This document shows positions 5,963-6,659 of a stretch of DNA of 6,659 nucleotides, piece by piece. Position 1 is the first letter of the stretch. The number at the start of each line of letters is the position of its first letter. The notes below the pieces were generated by a model, which had not been told where the DNA came from, searched no databases, and saw only the letters and a list, made by a program, of their open reading frames with translations. Made by a program: the position numbers and the translations under genes. The DNA comes from DASWIV01 sp036397475. Its GTDB lineage: Bacteria > JAJVIF01 > JAPKYR01. The DNA lies in NCBI GenBank assembly GCA_036397475.1, contig DASWIV010000357.1, positions 1 to 6,659 on the forward strand, written 5' to 3'.

Positions 5963-6553
5963 TTATTCACGACAGAGGAAAAGTACGCTATAACGGATGT
6001 GTAATTTACGGGTTTCCGGATTTAGTGAAGCTGAATCTATGAAGTTCTGGACGTACTTTTTACGCTCTGCCAGATTATCATCGGAGAGTACTCGGTAAAG
6101 GTACTGTCTGAATCTCATAGCGCGTTCGGCATCAACCTGCAGCGGTTTGGTCTGTTTGGTTTGAGAAGCAGATAATTTATCCCGTTCAGCGTGTAGCTCC
6201 TTGAGTCTTGAATTCGCCCATGCTGCATCCTGAAACCCATCCTCAAGAGCTTTATATACGTTCTGAATCTTGGTATCGAGTGCCTTGATATGCTTTTCAG
6301 CGTCCGGGTTATAGCCCGATTCGGTTTCCCACATCTGCCTTAGTTCAGCATTGACCATCTTTGTAAACCCTTCCCTGTCCACTAGCTGATTGATTATCCC
6401 CTGGATGTCACTGACAACACGCTCTTCAACGTATTCAACCGGAGCATAGATTGCAGAACCACATCCCTTACCAGCCCTATTTGGTTCACTCCCGCAAACA
6501 TAGTACCGTTGCGAGTGACTATAATGACCAACTATTACTCCGCGTAGCGACAT
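5963..6553 (-). pseudogene. Large serine recombinase, C-terminal half only
   Basis: The 196-residue frame carries the second half of a recombinase zinc beta-ribbon domain, RYYVCGSEPNRAGKGCGSA (Cys20, Cys31). A long charged coiled-coil region follows (about 85-130), then a final domain (about 140-190) typical of large serine integrases/transposases. The N-terminal resolvase catalytic domain with its active Ser is absent, and the first CxxCG half of the zinc ribbon is missing. On the minus strand the frame continues upstream of the ATG only to a TGA at 6604-6602. The first residues (MSLRGV) appear to come from the end of an insertion sequence, with genuine recombinase sequence starting at about IVGHYSHSQ (about 6535 and below). 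An intact enzyme would integrate or excise a mobile element; this one should be inactive. The tandem repeat ends 9 nt beyond its stop. Confidence 0.78.
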
Positions 6554-6576
6554 AGAATGCGCTCTTCGGTTATAAT
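6547..6576 (+). promoter_or_regulatory. Putative transposase promoter, leaderless geometry
   Basis: A perfect TATAAT lies at 6571-6576, with GCGACA (4/6) at 6547-6552, an 18-bp spacing. The -10 ends 6 nt before the ATG at 6583 and no ribosome-binding site is present, the same layout as at pyrF and kdsD. Confidence 0.4.
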
Positions 6577-6582
6577 TGTACC

Positions 6583-6659
6583 ATGAAAGGAACGAGGGAT
6601 CTCAAACAATGGGAAGCTCGCAGGAAACGCGGTGTCGAGCTTTACAAGAAAGGTTGGAA
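6583..6659 (+). CDS. IS630-family transposase, N-terminal fragment (runs off window)
   Basis: The frame is open from the ATG to the window end, about 25 residues: MKGTRDLKQWEARRKRGV, then ELYKKGW. This resembles the start of IS630-type transposases, where a 'Mkg..d...le.RR.ra..ll..G' helix leads into a helix-turn-helix that binds the element's ends. The DDE catalytic domain would lie beyond the window. The family call rests on a short N-terminal pattern and on the context, namely interruption of a recombinase gene at a TA site. Confidence 0.6.
   Translation, partial: MKGTRDLKQWEARRKRGVELYKKGW

Larger units (their letters stand above)
6536..6659 (+). mobile_element. Left end of an IS630-like insertion sequence (continues past window)
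   Basis: The recombinase homology breaks at about 6535, at or next to a TA dinucleotide (6533-6534 or 6536-6537). IS630/Tc1 elements insert at TA. The sequence beginning CTCCGCGTAGCGACA (6538 on) would be the terminal repeat, lying about 45 bp before the transposase start. The right end is outside the window, so the exact boundary is inferred. Confidence 0.5.

Noticed and set aside
5777..6004. 75-residue plus-strand frame through the tandem repeat
   Set aside because: It consists almost entirely of the repeated DNA units and runs into the recombinase remnant on the other strand; no ribosome-binding site supports it.

Overview
The window looks like a bacterial chromosome segment, probably from a Gram-negative lineage. 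The best clue is an arabinose-5-phosphate isomerase (KdsD type), which belongs to KDO/lipopolysaccharide synthesis. A PKD-domain secreted-protein remnant and interspersed repeats fit poorly cultured FCB-like or neighbouring phyla, but the phylum cannot be fixed from this sequence and that placement is a low-confidence inference.

Left part (1-2700): the 3' end of a MinD/ParA-type ATPase gene on the plus strand converges on, and overlaps by 8 bp, a minus-strand gene set. That set reads cupin -> extended-SDR sugar-nucleotide epimerase -> ABC-2 type permease, with gaps of only 5 and 6 nt, so it is very likely one operon. A plausible promoter and a clear AGGAG ribosome-binding site precede the cupin. 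No ABC ATPase partner is visible.

Middle (2700-4760): a roughly 270-bp divergent intergenic region carries a 25-bp-arm hairpin plus a third diverged copy of the same sequence. Promoter-like hexamers face outwards on either side. To the right lie pyrF (OMP decarboxylase, pyrimidine synthesis) and kdsD on the plus strand, separated by 86 nt. Both lack a Shine-Dalgarno sequence and have a -10-like hexamer 7 nt before the ATG, which suggests leaderless mRNAs. An 8+8 bp palindrome overlaps the presumed kdsD -35 region.

Right part (4760-6659) is decayed accessory DNA. It holds an N-terminally truncated, frameshifted PKD-domain protein, then a 74-77 bp imperfect tandem duplication with a 16-bp palindrome. 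After that comes the C-terminal half of a large serine recombinase on the minus strand, apparently cut by an IS630-like insertion sequence whose transposase start runs off the window edge. The visible genes are housekeeping, envelope-related or mobile remnants. I do not see a convincing new multi-gene system; the most unusual signals are the repeat and promoter architectures.
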